From positions 39,383 to 103,382 of the forward strand of contig NZ_AODF01000026.1 in the NCBI RefSeq assembly GCF_000525875.1: a stretch of DNA of 64,000 nucleotides, written 5' to 3'. Origin of the DNA: Listeria floridensis FSL S10-1187. Lineage in GTDB: Bacteria > Bacillota > Bacilli > Lactobacillales > Listeriaceae. A program made the position numbers and the translations under genes. Shown in pieces: positions 19,062 to 28,263 of the stretch; position 1 is the stretch's first letter; every line of letters begins with the position of its first letter. The notes beneath the pieces were generated by a model. The model did not search any database, had not been told where the DNA came from, and saw nothing but the letters and a program-made list of their open reading frames with translations.

Positions 19062-20798
19062 CTAGTCAGTGATTTCAAGCGGTACAAACCGAAATTCTTG
19101 AAAATCAAATAACCCTTGGTCGGTTAGTTTGTATTCCGGAATAACTGGAAGCGTAAGGAATGACAAGGTGAGGAACGGGTCAAAACCTTCTGCCGAACTG
19201 ATTTGTTCAAATGCAGCTTGAAGCTTCGCAAGTTCCGCGGCTACTTCTTCATACGGGGCTTCACTCAAAAGCCCCCCCACAGGAAGCGAAAGCCCGCCCA
19301 GAACTTTTCCGTCAGCCACAACAGCAATACCACCGCCGCGTTTCGTTAATTCCTCAACCGCCAGAAAAATGTCCGCGTCGTTCATCCCAACTGCGACAAT
19401 ATTATGTGAATCGTGCGCGACTGATGTCGCAATCGCCCCGGTTTTGAGTCCAAATCCGGAAACGATTCCAAGTCCAACATTGCCGGTTCCTTTATGGCGC
19501 TCGATCACAACCATTTTCGCAAGGTCGGCTGCTTTATCTGGGATAAATAAACCGTTCACGCGCTTGATTTCTTTTTCGAGGCGCTCAGTGAACAAACTGT
19601 TCGGAAGCATTCCCATCACGCGGACGCGATCTCCTTTCGGCCGTAATTCCAAATCTTGCAGTTTAAGTGAATGTTTGATTTTTGGCGAGACAAAGTCCGG
19701 CTTATTTTTCGGAAAAGCGGCTTCATCGCGAACGCCTTGTTCGACAATGACTTGGCCGCGCTTCAAAACTTTCGTAATCGAAACATCTTCTAGGCTGTCA
19801 AGGAATAGAAGGTCTGCTTGATACCCGGCTGCAACAGCGCCGAGATAAAGCAGATTGTGGCAGTTCGCCGCATTTATCGTTGCCATTTGAATGGCCGTAA
19901 TCGGTGAAAGCCCGTTTTCGATGGCAAGCTTCACATTAAAGTTGATCGAACCTTCTGAGACAAGATCAGGAATCAGTTTATCATCCGTACAGAAGCAAAA
20001 ACGATGCGAGTTGTTGGCATTCACGGCCGGAAGCGTCGCAAGCAAGTCGCGCCCTACGGTTCCTTCGCGGAGCATCACAAACATTCCGGCACGTGCCCGG
20101 TCAAGCGCTTCTTCAGCCGTTGTGCTTTCATGATCGGTTCTGATTCCCGCTGCTAAATAGTTATTCAAGTTTTCGCGGTTTAAGCCCGCTCCATGTCCGT
20201 CAATCCTACCGCCATGAGACTTTGCATCAATGATTTTCTGTAAGATATCGGTGCTTCCGGCTGCAACTGAAGGAAAATCCATCACTTCCGCAAGGCCGAT
20301 TACTTTTTCATGATGGTAGAGTTTACGAAGAGCTGCTGCATCAAGCGTTGCTCCATTATTTTCAAATGGTGTTGCAGGAACTGAAGAAGGCAGCATGACA
20401 AACATTTCAAGCGGCGATCCTTCCGCTTCTTCAAGCATATATTCCACTCCACTTGCACCGGCGACATTCGCAATTTCATGCGGATCAGTAACGATTGTTG
20501 TTACTCCGTTCGGAAGCAGCACCCGTGCCAGTTCGCTTGGTGGCACCATCGCACTTTCAACGTGAACATGAGCATCAATGAAACCTGGGACGATATAACT
20601 TCCTTTCGCATCAATCACTTCCGCTGCTGAACGGAACTCCCCGATGCCAGCAATATAACCATTTTTGACAGCAATGTCGGCTTCGATAATTTCAGCTGTA
20701 AAAACATTGACGATCCGACCATTTTTGATGATTAAATCAGCCGGATCTTTATGACTTAACACATTGATACGTTCACGCAAACTTTGAACCGTTTCCAC
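19062..20798 (-). CDS. adeC: Adenine deaminase
   Basis: A 578-residue metal-dependent hydrolase turning adenine into hypoxanthine for purine salvage. The amidohydrolase metal site is visible as PGFIDAHVHVES, with DPHEIANVAG and DGHGAGL downstream; the C-terminal domain includes SVAHDSHNIVAVGMND. I choose GTG 20798 as start because AAAGGAG lies eight bases upstream; a TTG at 20816 would precede this site. It sits between the two halves of the vir locus, as in L. monocytogenes, and probably shares a transcript with virS. Confidence 0.95.
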   Translation of the reverse strand: METVQSLRERINVLSHKDPADLIIKNGRIVNVFTAEIIEADIAVKNGYIAGIGEFRSAAEVIDAKGSYIVPGFIDAHVHVESAMVPPSELARVLLPNGVTTIVTDPHEIANVAGASGVEYMLEEAEGSPLEMFVMLPSSVPATPFENNGATLDAAALRKLYHHEKVIGLAEVMDFPSVAAGSTDILQKIIDAKSHGGRIDGHGAGLNRENLNNYLAAGIRTDHESTTAEEALDRARAGMFVMLREGTVGRDLLATLPAVNANNSHRFCFCTDDKLIPDLVSEGSINFNVKLAIENGLSPITAIQMATINAANCHNLLYLGAVAAGYQADLLFLDSLEDVSITKVLKRGQVIVEQGVRDEAAFPKNKPDFVSPKIKHSLKLQDLELRPKGDRVRVMGMLPNSLFTERLEKEIKRVNGLFIPDKAADLAKMVVIERHKGTGNVGLGIVSGFGLKTGAIATSVAHDSHNIVAVGMNDADIFLAVEELTKRGGGIAVVADGKVLGGLSLPVGGLLSEAPYEEVAAELAKLQAAFEQISSAEGFDPFLTLSFLTLPVIPEYKLTDQGLFDFQEFRFVPLEITD

Positions 20799-20816
20799 AT
20801 TTTCCACTCCTTTCAA

Positions 20817-21285
20817 TTATGCCTTTTCTTCAAAGAATCCTTCGTCGCTAAGATAACTTTCAGCTTGCTCAAGCGATTTAAAGACAGCTTCGACATTATC
20901 AAAATCGTAAACAATCCAGACTTTGTTTTCGTAAACGAGCTTGAGTATATTCTTATCTTGATCTTGATAGAATCGTGCTTCGCCTTCTGCAAACCCAGCT
21001 TCATCTGTATTCATGAAGTCGATGGCCTTTTGAATCAATTCCGTTAGCTCCTCTTCTGAAGCTTCATAGATATTCACATAGCCTTCCTTATCAAGCTCTG
21101 TTTCGCCTTCCAAATACGGTGCATAAATAAAGCCGTTACCATTCGGATGAAGATGTTTGACAAGAATAGTTTTCTCACGCTGGCTTTCTGGATAATGATA
21201 ATTCACTCGGTTTAGCGAAATGGGTTTTGCAGTCAGTTCTGTAAAGCGGTCAATAATTTCTTTTTTTTTCTTCAAATGTAAGCAC
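20817..21285 (-). CDS. Conserved hypothetical protein (lmo1743-like position), probable frameshift near start
   Basis: About 155 acidic residues without membrane segments or a family I recognise; it reads like a small cytosolic protein with alternating strands (KVWIVYDFDNVEAVFKSLEQ near the C-terminus). The open frame begins at an unsupported TTG at 21275. Removing one base from the nine-T run at 21261-21269 gives a better start, GTG 21285, reading MLTFEEKKEIIDRF. It lies between adeC and the epimerase gene in the vir locus; its role is unknown. Confidence 0.7.
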
Positions 21286-21303
21286 TCGTTTTCTCTTCCT
21301 TCT

Positions 21304-22188
21304 TTAATAATCTTTCCGATTAGCTAGTTCGCGCACCAGCTCCGGAAGCCAATTTTCCAACTTTTCAAAGACAAATCCAGCCTCTTTCGCCCGACTAGTA
21401 TCCAAATAATACGATTTTTCGATATCAAACGGCGATTCATCTTCATCTTCTGTCACTTCTTCAATGATTGCAGATTTTCCGAGCGTATCTGAAAAAAGCT
21501 GCATCAGTTCCGCTAGGGAGATTGTGCCTTCAGATGCGGCGTTGATTGGTCCCGTAAGATCCGTCTCTGTGCCAATCCACTCTAAAAAGCGGGCGGCTTC
21601 AAAAGAACTGATAAAGCCAATCTCGGCATCCTCATTCACAAGTCCGATCTCTCGCCCTGCTTCGATTCGTTTAAGATGAAACTGGATGCGCTTGGTATAA
21701 TCGTCTGGTCCGAGTACGATGGGAAAACGAACTGCTGCAACTGGAAACGGCGCTTTTTGGAAGAACACCGCTTCTGCGAGCTTTTTCCCTTGACCATAAT
21801 CAAAATCGTCACGGTCGCCGAATACTGTTTCATAGTGCGTACAATCGAAATCGCTTTCGCCAAGCACTCGCCCTTTGTTGGGATAAACGGAAAGTGATGA
21901 TGTGAAAATATAACGCGGCATGCTGTGTTTAAACGCTTGAATGGCATAAAGCGCATCTTGCGGTGAATAACCGATGTTGTCGTACACTAAATCAAAGCTT
22001 TCTTTTGATACAAGCTTGAATAAATCATCACGTTTGCTCCGATCAAGTACAATTCGGCGAACACGGTCGCCAAACGGATCGCTTGTTTTGCCGCGTGTTG
22101 CAATCGTCACATCATGACCGCTGTCTACGAGACGCTCAACAAGCCGCTTTCCAAAAAACCTTGTTCCCCCAAAAACCAATATTTTCAC
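21304..22188 (-). CDS. NAD-dependent epimerase/dehydratase family protein
   Basis: A 294-residue extended short-chain dehydrogenase. The N-terminal Rossmann motif is VFGGTRFFGKRL; SSLSVYP replaces the more usual catalytic region, and the YxxxK pair is visible as YGQGKKLAE. Substrate is unknown. GTG 22188 is the start, with AGGGGG upstream. It lies between virR and the lmo1743-like gene, the same place as lmo1744 in L. monocytogenes, so co-expression with the vir genes is likely. Confidence 0.9.
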   Translation of the reverse strand: MKILVFGGTRFFGKRLVERLVDSGHDVTIATRGKTSDPFGDRVRRIVLDRSKRDDLFKLVSKESFDLVYDNIGYSPQDALYAIQAFKHSMPRYIFTSSLSVYPNKGRVLGESDFDCTHYETVFGDRDDFDYGQGKKLAEAVFFQKAPFPVAAVRFPIVLGPDDYTKRIQFHLKRIEAGREIGLVNEDAEIGFISSFEAARFLEWIGTETDLTGPINAASEGTISLAELMQLFSDTLGKSAIIEEVTEDEDESPFDIEKSYYLDTSRAKEAGFVFEKLENWLPELVRELANRKDY

Positions 22189-22267
22189 CGAGAAAACCCC
22201 CTCATTTTATGAAAACAGGAAGCAGAGTTTCGCTCGGGCAATCCCGCCGCAATCCGCTTCCCGTATT

Positions 22268-22946
22268 TTATTCAATCATATAGCCTTGACCTTTTTTTTG
22301 TTTTGATGAAATTGTTCAGCCCGATTTCAGAAAGCTTCTTCCGAATCCGAACGATATTAACCGTTAGCGTATTATCATCGACAAAGCTTTCATCTTCCCA
22401 AAGAACACGCATAATTCCATCTCGGCTCACGATCGTACCTTTTTGCTTCATCAGTTCATAAAGAATCAGAAATTCATTCTTCGTCAGTTCAATTTTTTCA
22501 TCCAAATACGTCAGTGTATTCGTATCAATGTGCAAAAAGACGTTATGATGTTCAATTACATTGGGTTCTTCAAGCTCCGCATATGAATAGGTTCGGCGAA
22601 GAAGCGCATTGATCCGTGCCATTAAAACATCGAGATCAACCGGTTTTTCGATATAATAGTCCGCTCCCATGTTCATTCCCATAATTTGATCCATCCGCGA
22701 GTTGCGCGATGACAAGAAAATGATCGGAACATTGGATACTTCACGAATTTGGTTGCACCAGTAAAAGCCGTCAAAATAGGGTAAGTTTACATCCAAAATC
22801 ACAAGTTGCGGTTCAAATTCCAAAAACTCATTTAAAATATTATTGAAGTCTTCGACGACTCCGATTTCAAAGCCCCATTTATTCAGGTGTTTTTGAATCG
22901 TATCGCGAATGACCACATCATCTTCTACGATATATACTTTTACCAT
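22268..22946 (-). CDS. virR: VirR response regulator (OmpR family), frameshift at C-terminus
   Basis: Receiver domain with Asp52 in LVILDVNLP, then a winged-helix DNA-binding domain (LTKNEFLILYELM, DDNTLTVNIVRIRKKL). The frame as given ends in an odd tail, TKKRSRLYD; removing one T from the eight-base run at 22292-22299 gives TKKGQGYMIE, the standard ending, with stop at 22268-22270 and 225 residues. In L. monocytogenes VirR controls dltABCD and mprF, which alter cell-surface charge and so resistance to cationic peptides. It works with VirS, encoded downstream in the same cluster. Confidence 0.93.
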
Positions 22947-23002
22947 TCCTGGACCTCCAAAATCTTACTTAGTTCTATTTTAGCTGATTATCACCATTTT
23001 TA

Positions 23003-24990
23003 CTAGTGAGGACGGTGCCGTGATACGATGTTCGTATAGCTGTTCACCGTAATCCAGTAATAAAGCCCGTAAAACACACAATAAATTGACGTGACGATCA
23101 CAAGCGGCAATTTCACTTCAACCTCAAAATTAAGCGAAAGACCTGCCATTGCAAACGCACTATGCGAAATACCGAATAACAGCGGCACGATAAACATTGG
23201 CGCAATTTGTCCCGCAACTACCCTTCGAAGTTCTTGATCGGATAAGCCAAGTTTGAATAAAGTATCAAACTGAGGCGCTTCCGAATAGCCATCTGTAACC
23301 TGTTTAAAGTAAATGATACTTCCCGTTGCCAAGAAGAAAACGATGCTGATAAAAACCCCTATAAAAAGAATAGTTCCAGTTAAAATTGAGACGATATGGT
23401 AGTTCGAGTAATAACTGGACATTTTGTCCGACCAGATGCTGACCTTTCCTTCGACAGCGAGCTGCAACTTATTGCCAAGCTCCTCCGAATGCTCCACTTC
23501 TGTCACATCATAAATAAACACATGCGCTGGTCGAAGTTCTCGTTTCAACTGCTCATAATAGCGCTCATTTACAACAAGCGTTGCATCAGCAAATCCGGTA
23601 TTATAAAGCGGGTACTCACGAAAATCTCGAATTTGAATCGTTCCGATAATCCGCTTCTCATCTTCCGACAATAATTGAAAGACTTGCTTTTTTTAAGCGG
23701 TCACGGCGCTTTTCAGGCGCCCGAAAACTATCGCGTCCGACAAATACTGCTTCCCCATCTTCGAGTCCGCTGATCGCTTTATTTTTATGCCCTTCGATGC
23801 GGTTTAAGCGGCTAAACTCCCGCTCTGAAATAAAAGAAAACTGTGCGCCGTTGCTATAAAATTCATAGGGCATGCGCTTTGTCGGATTATGCACAGCCGC
23901 ACTCACATAAGAACTTTCCGTTTGATAATTTAACGAATGACCGCTACTTCTGCGAATAATCCGCTCGACTTCATCTTGCTTTTCCGGAGTTAGATTTAAA
24001 AATTGATAGCTGCTTGGGTTTTCATTTTTGACATCATCAATCGTTCCAGAATAAAAACTGCTAAGTGCGCCGATAATGGTAAGTGTAGTTGCACTAAGCA
24101 CCGCAATCATCGCAAGTGTATTGGCATTGCGTTTGACTCGAGAACGCATCGAAGTAATGGTTAACAAATTGGTGCCATAGTAATAAATGGCTTTTCGTTT
24201 ATGGAAAAACCGTAAACCAAGTGGCATCGAAAACCGAATGACAAGCCATGTTCCGACAACTACACAGATTAAAATCAAACCGAAGCCACGAAAGAATCGC
24301 AACCACTGCCAGATCGCCGATGTTTCAATGTTTTCTAGTGCCAGATAATAGCCGAAACCAATTAGCCCAAATCCAAGTAGAGTCAAACAAACGGAACCTC
24401 GCGGCGTGTTTTTTTCCCTATCTCCTGTTTGAAAAAGCCGGAGCATGCTGTAGCGATAAACCATGCTGACTGCATAAAACGACGTGACCGCCATGACGAT
24501 CGCAAATATCATAATCGTATCAAATACCGCTTTTCCTGAAAGAATAATAGCTGTATTAACACGCAAATCAACAATCCAAAATAACAACATGGAAAATAAC
24601 TTCGAGAAAAAAATACCGGATAAAATACCGGTGATAAGCGATGCACAATACACCAATAGATTTTCAATCACAAGAATAACCGAAATTTGACTTTTTCTGA
24701 GGCCAAGGAGTAAATACAACCCAAGTTCACGCTTTCGCCGTTTCAAAAAATATCCGTTTGAGTAAAAAATGAAAAATCCCACAAAAAGAATTAAAATAAA
24801 GGCCGAAGATGAAAAAAGTGACGCCCCGATTACTTCCCATTTGATGAATATCTTACGAATCAGCGGATTATTTGCGAGCGACATAAAAGTGAAAAAAAAT
24901 CAAGATGCTGACAGCTGTGCTGATAAAATAAAGCAAGTAGGATTGGAAGTTTTTTATCATATTGGTAAAAGCAATTTTAACGAGCGGCAT
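23003..24990 (-). CDS. virB: VirB ABC transporter permease (BceB-like), two frameshifts
   Basis: About 661 residues read across two homopolymer shifts: eight A at 24892-24899 (seven joins SILIFF to TFMSLANN) and seven T at 23688-23694 (six joins DRLKK to QVFQLLSEDEKR). The start is ATG 24990 (MPLVKIAFTNMIKN), overlapping the virA end by 14 bases. The layout is that of BceB-type permeases: ten predicted helices, FtsX-like modules at both ends and a large extracellular domain in the middle (about residues 310-530). These permeases detect peptide antibiotics and signal to the partner kinase. The name follows the locus order. Confidence 0.88.
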
Positions 24991-25745
24991 CCGTATCACC
25001 GCCAAGTAGCGCTAAACAATCCAAAATCATTTGGAAAAACTGTTTGCGCGATTTGTTGCCTTTATGAATCTCTGTATAAATTTCACCGTCTTTAATGAAT
25101 AATACGCGGTTCGAATAACTCGCAGCAAAAGCATCATGTGTCACCATCAAAATGGTAGCTTCGCGGCTCTCGCGAATGTGCTCTAAACTTCCAAGCAAAT
25201 TTGTCGCCGCTTTGGAATCGAGTGCGCCGGTCGGTTCATCAGCAAAAATCAAATCTGGATTCGTAATAAGCGCGCGGCAGACACTTGTGCGCTGCTTTTG
25301 TCCGCCAGAAACTTCATTTGGAAACTTATCGCGCAAATCATAAATTCCAAACTCCCGCGAAATTTTTTTCAAACCGTTCTTCGATTTCCGCAACCGGCGT
25401 GCGGCTGAGCGAAAGCGGCATCGTAATATTATCCTTCAGCGACATCGTATCCAGCAAGTTATAATCTTGAAAAATAAAACCCAAACGATCTCTTCTAAAA
25501 ACCGCAAGATCACGAGCTTTCATTTCAAATAAATCCACCCCGCTAATCTTCACTTCGCCTGAAGTTGGTTTATCAATTGATGACAAAACATTCAGCAAAG
25601 TGGATTTTCCTGCTCCAGAAGGCCCCATGACGCTAATAAATTCGCCGTGAGCCACTTCAAATGAAATATCATTAATTGCGGGGTAGAGATTAGACCTCGT
25701 CCCGTAAACTTTTCTGATTTTTTTTGCTTCTAAAACTGGCTCCAT
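24977..25745 (-). CDS. virA: VirA ABC transporter ATPase (BceA-like), one frameshift
   Basis: About 255 residues: Walker A GPSGAGKST, Q loop FIFQDYNLLD, signature VSGGQKQRTS, Walker B LIFADEPTGALD and the switch histidine in MVTHD are all present. The shift is in seven T at 25363-25369; six joins EERFEK to ISREFGIYDLR. ATG 25745 has AGGAG eight bases upstream; the longer upstream frame has no such support. It powers the VirB permease in an envelope-stress module with VirRS. Confidence 0.92.
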
Positions 25746-25827
25746 CTTGTGTGCTCCTGATAATTGATCTCGCTTATTGTACCAGTCTATCGTATCATAA
25801 AAAATGGTCTCTGGTCGTATTTTTCCA

Positions 25828-25862
25828 TAAAAAAAGCACTTGAACATTGTCCAAGTGCTTTG
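25828..25862 (-). terminator. Terminator after ohr-like gene
   Basis: AAAGCACTTG (25833-25842) pairs with CAAGTGCTTT (25852-25861), followed on the minus strand by a T run; the gene upstream stops at 25870. Confidence 0.88.
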
Positions 25863-25869
25863 ATTCAAC

Positions 25870-26298
25870 CTAAGCTTCCGTTTTCGTTTCGAGTTCCACC
25901 TCAATATTACCGCGTGTCGCTTTGGAATACGGACACATTTCATGTGCAAGCTGCATCAGCCGTTCCGCTTCCGCTTGCTCTGCACCGCGTATCAAGCCGC
26001 TGATTTTCGCTGAAAGCTTATAACCGCCATTTGTATCGTCATCGTTCATCGCAATTTCAACCGTAATTTCAGCCTTTGCCTCCGATTTATTCTTGCGTGC
26101 TACCGACTGAAAAGCACTGCCGAAGCAAGCCGCATAACCAAGCGAAAACAGCTCTTCCGGATTCGTCCCGTCGCCGCCTTCCCCTTTAAAAGAAACCGGC
26201 CGGCTGAGCTTAAACGTGAGTTCACTGTTATTAGAATGAACCGTGCCCGTGCGCCCGCCAACTCCTGTTGCACTTGTTGTAAAATATCGTTTTCCCAT
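25870..26298 (-). CDS. Ohr/OsmC-family organic hydroperoxide reductase
   Basis: 141 residues matching the Ohr branch: the two redox cysteines are Cys58 (GYAACFGSAF) and Cys122 (HEMCPYSKATRG), with the conserved Arg in GGRTG near the N-terminus. Ohr reduces organic peroxides using lipoyl thiols. The start is ATG 26298 with GAGGAGG upstream; a GTG just before it is possible. No adjacent ohrR-type repressor is present. Single-gene unit with its own terminator. Confidence 0.93.
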   Translation of the reverse strand: MGKRYFTTSATGVGGRTGTVHSNNSELTFKLSRPVSFKGEGGDGTNPEELFSLGYAACFGSAFQSVARKNKSEAKAEITVEIAMNDDDTNGGYKLSAKISGLIRGAEQAEAERLMQLAHEMCPYSKATRGNIEVELETKTEA

Positions 26299-26345
26299 CA
26301 CTTTCGCCTCCTCATTTCCCTCGTCTTTACCCGAAGCGAAACCGT

Positions 26346-26864
26346 TTAAAACGAAGCATTGACCGGTTTTTCTGTAGAAACCGTGCCGGAATCCACTTCT
26401 TTTTGCCCAAACTCATCTGTGCAAAATTCGATCAGCTTCAAAAGTTCAGCCAAATCAATGTTGCTGTCATAAGCCGTAATATCCCATGCCAACTCTTTTT
26501 TATCCTTGATCTTCGTATAAAGCATCAAACGCCCGTTACTCGCCAGTTTAAATTTTGAACGTACAACTTCCGCTTCAAAAACCGCGTGCCACGGTTGAAA
26601 ATCGCCACGATAAGCAATGCCTTCCTTCCTCAGTTCAATCGTTGGCATCACATTTAACAACCGAAAAAAAGGCCGCAAAACAAACGCCGCAAGAAAAATG
26701 AGTAAAATCATTTCTTCCACTCCATTTACACCCTTAATCCGACTAAAAATCAAATAGATCAAAATGCTGCAAGCAAGCGCCATCAAAACACTCGAAACGA
26801 CAAGACGTCGATTCACATAAAGCTTCACCGTTTCATCAGCGCAAATCTTTGTTAGAAAATCCAT
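26346..26864 (-). CDS. Conserved membrane protein with two N-terminal helices
   Basis: 172 residues: two membrane helices at about 20-40 and 52-70, followed by a soluble C-terminal domain (IELRKEGIAYRGDFQPWHAV) that resembles bacterial PH-like domains in layout. I do not recognise a named family. ATG has GAGGAG upstream. It lies between ohr and the divergent aroK. Function unknown. Confidence 0.75.
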   Translation of the reverse strand: MDFLTKICADETVKLYVNRRLVVSSVLMALACSILIYLIFSRIKGVNGVEEMILLIFLAAFVLRPFFRLLNVMPTIELRKEGIAYRGDFQPWHAVFEAEVVRSKFKLASNGRLMLYTKIKDKKELAWDITAYDSNIDLAELLKLIEFCTDEFGQKEVDSGTVSTEKPVNASF

Positions 26865-26928
26865 AGTATCTCCTCTCCCGTGCTGCTAATTTTATTTTAC
26901 ACCAAATGAAGCCCAATAAAAAGAGGGT

Positions 26929-26958
26929 TTGACCTTTTATCCTGTGAAGTGTTAAAAT
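26929..26958 (+). promoter_or_regulatory. Sigma-A promoter of aroK
   Basis: TTGACC (26929-26934) and TAAAAT (26953-26958) are separated by 18 bases, about 35 bases ahead of the putative start codon. Confidence 0.7.
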
Positions 26959-26993
26959 ACGGCTAAGATTTCAAACCAAGGAGGAGACCAATC

Positions 26994-27493
26994 ATTCAAT
27001 CAATCATCCTTATCGGCTTCATGGCTTCCGGCAAAACGACCGTCGGTGAGATGCTTGCCGCAAAAACTGAGCTTCCTTTCATAGATATCGACAAAACGAT
27101 CGAAAAAGAAGCTGGTATCCCGATTCGTACCATCTTTGAACGACATGGCGAGGCAGCGTTCCGCAAAATGGAACAAGAGCAACTAAGAGCGCTTCAAGAT
27201 ACTCGGGCGATCATTTCAACAGGCGGCGGTATCATCTTAGCAAGCGAAACCCGTGCCCATCTAAGCGCAAATCCTGCAGCCGTTGTCTATCTGAAAACCA
27301 GTCCGAGCACCTTTTTGAAGCGACTTGAAGGCGACAAAACGCGACCGCTCGTCCAAAAAAAAAAACGCCCGAAGAGATCGAAGCGATCTTTCGCGCGCGT
27401 GAATATTACTATGAAAAAACAGCGGATTTCTCCGTTTCAACCGATCAAAAAACACCTTTTGAAATTGCCAATGACATCATGCAAAAACTTTAA
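26994..27493 (+). CDS. aroK: Shikimate kinase with non-ATG start and one frameshift
   Basis: Shikimate kinase phosphorylates shikimate with ATP in chorismate synthesis. P-loop GFMASGKTT, the shikimate-binding DID equivalent in FIDIDKTIEKEAG and the glycine loop STGGGI are visible. No ATG, GTG or TTG lies between the GGAGG (26980-26984) and the P-loop; the start appears to be ATT at 26994 (or ATC at 26991), giving QSIILIGFMASGK. The ATG at 27021 would cut off the first strand and part of the P-loop. The 11-A run at 27355-27365 shifts the frame; correcting it gives TPEEIEAIFRAREYYYEKTA and an ending at TAA 27491-27493, about 166 residues, normal for the family. Confidence 0.88.
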
Positions 27494-27522
27494 AACCGTA
27501 ATTTCGCGGTAATACCTGTAGC

Positions 27523-28066
27523 TCAAACAAAAGTTAAGCTGAATCATTTTTTCGAGCAAGTGCGCAGCCGTAAGATTTGTGTACGACGCCCCTGATAAAA
27601 CTTTAATTTCTCCTGTATAGTTGCGCTTGATAGCATCCAAGTGTCGTTTTGTTGCGGGCGTCAGCATGATAAAACCCAACATCTGAGTGATCGAGTACAG
27701 TTTCAAGCTCAGCGCCAGTAACCGGACGCCAGTCGCAGTACAGATATTGAACAGATAAATGCGCAAGCAAATCGCGCGTCCCGTAATCTTTTGCTTCTTT
27801 TCCCCATGTTTTATCCCCAGACGCTGTATAATTTACCACTACTAACAATGCTTTTTTCATCTTTTCTATCTCCTTCGCATGATTAAAAATAAGCTGATCC
27901 AGAGAAATTTCAAGTTCGCGGCTTAGTTGAATCACACAATCAAGCCCCGGCGAACTTTTCATTTTGAAATGGTTTGCCTCAAGACATGAAGCTTCTCAGC
28001 AAGTTCATGATGAGACATGTTCTGTACTTTTCGATAGTGCTGAATATGAGCACTAATATCAACCAT
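27523..28066 (-). pseudogene. XRE-family HTH regulator with C-terminal alpha/beta domain, disrupted
   Basis: ATG 28066 with AGGAGGG upstream opens a Cro/C1-type helix-turn-helix (HHELAEKLHVLRQTISK). The frame then stops where WENGKSSPGL would be expected: about ten bases are missing near 27960, and the other frame resumes as KSSPGLDCVIQLSRELEIS. A linker leads to a small domain starting MKKALLVVVNYTASG. A further shift at four A (27671-27674) leads to DVGFIMLTPATKRHLDAIK, ending KVLSGASYTNLTAAHLLEKM. The proposed end at 27523 assumes one more A-run error at 27529-27532. The small domain resembles a PTS IIB fold in layout only; I do not recognise it. The ten-base loss is not a homopolymer effect, so this gene may be truly broken. 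Confidence 0.55.
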
Positions 28067-28217
28067 ACGAAAGCCCTCCTCGCCTTGTCGTAAAGGTTTT
28101 ATCACTATTTTCCTCGCATCTTTTCGTTGCTAGACCTATTTTAAGAGCCGCAACAAAACGTTGCCTTTATAAAAAACTTCCAAGGTGCGTTTTCTGCAAC
28201 CCTTTCCCCCTAGCAAA

Positions 28218-28255
28218 TAAAAAAGTCTCCGCACATCTAAGTACCGAGACTTTTA
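28218..28255 (-). terminator. Terminator of rlmD
   Basis: On the minus strand AAAAGTCTC pairs with GAGACTTTT around a 16-base loop and is followed by T. It follows the stop at 28264. The gap 28067-28217 shows nothing else. Confidence 0.85.
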
Positions 28256-28263
28256 AACATTCG

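Noticed and set aside
27021..27512. aroK starting at ATG 27021 and running to 27512
   Set aside because: This start removes the first strand and part of the P-loop, and the C-terminal part is out of frame after the 11-A run.
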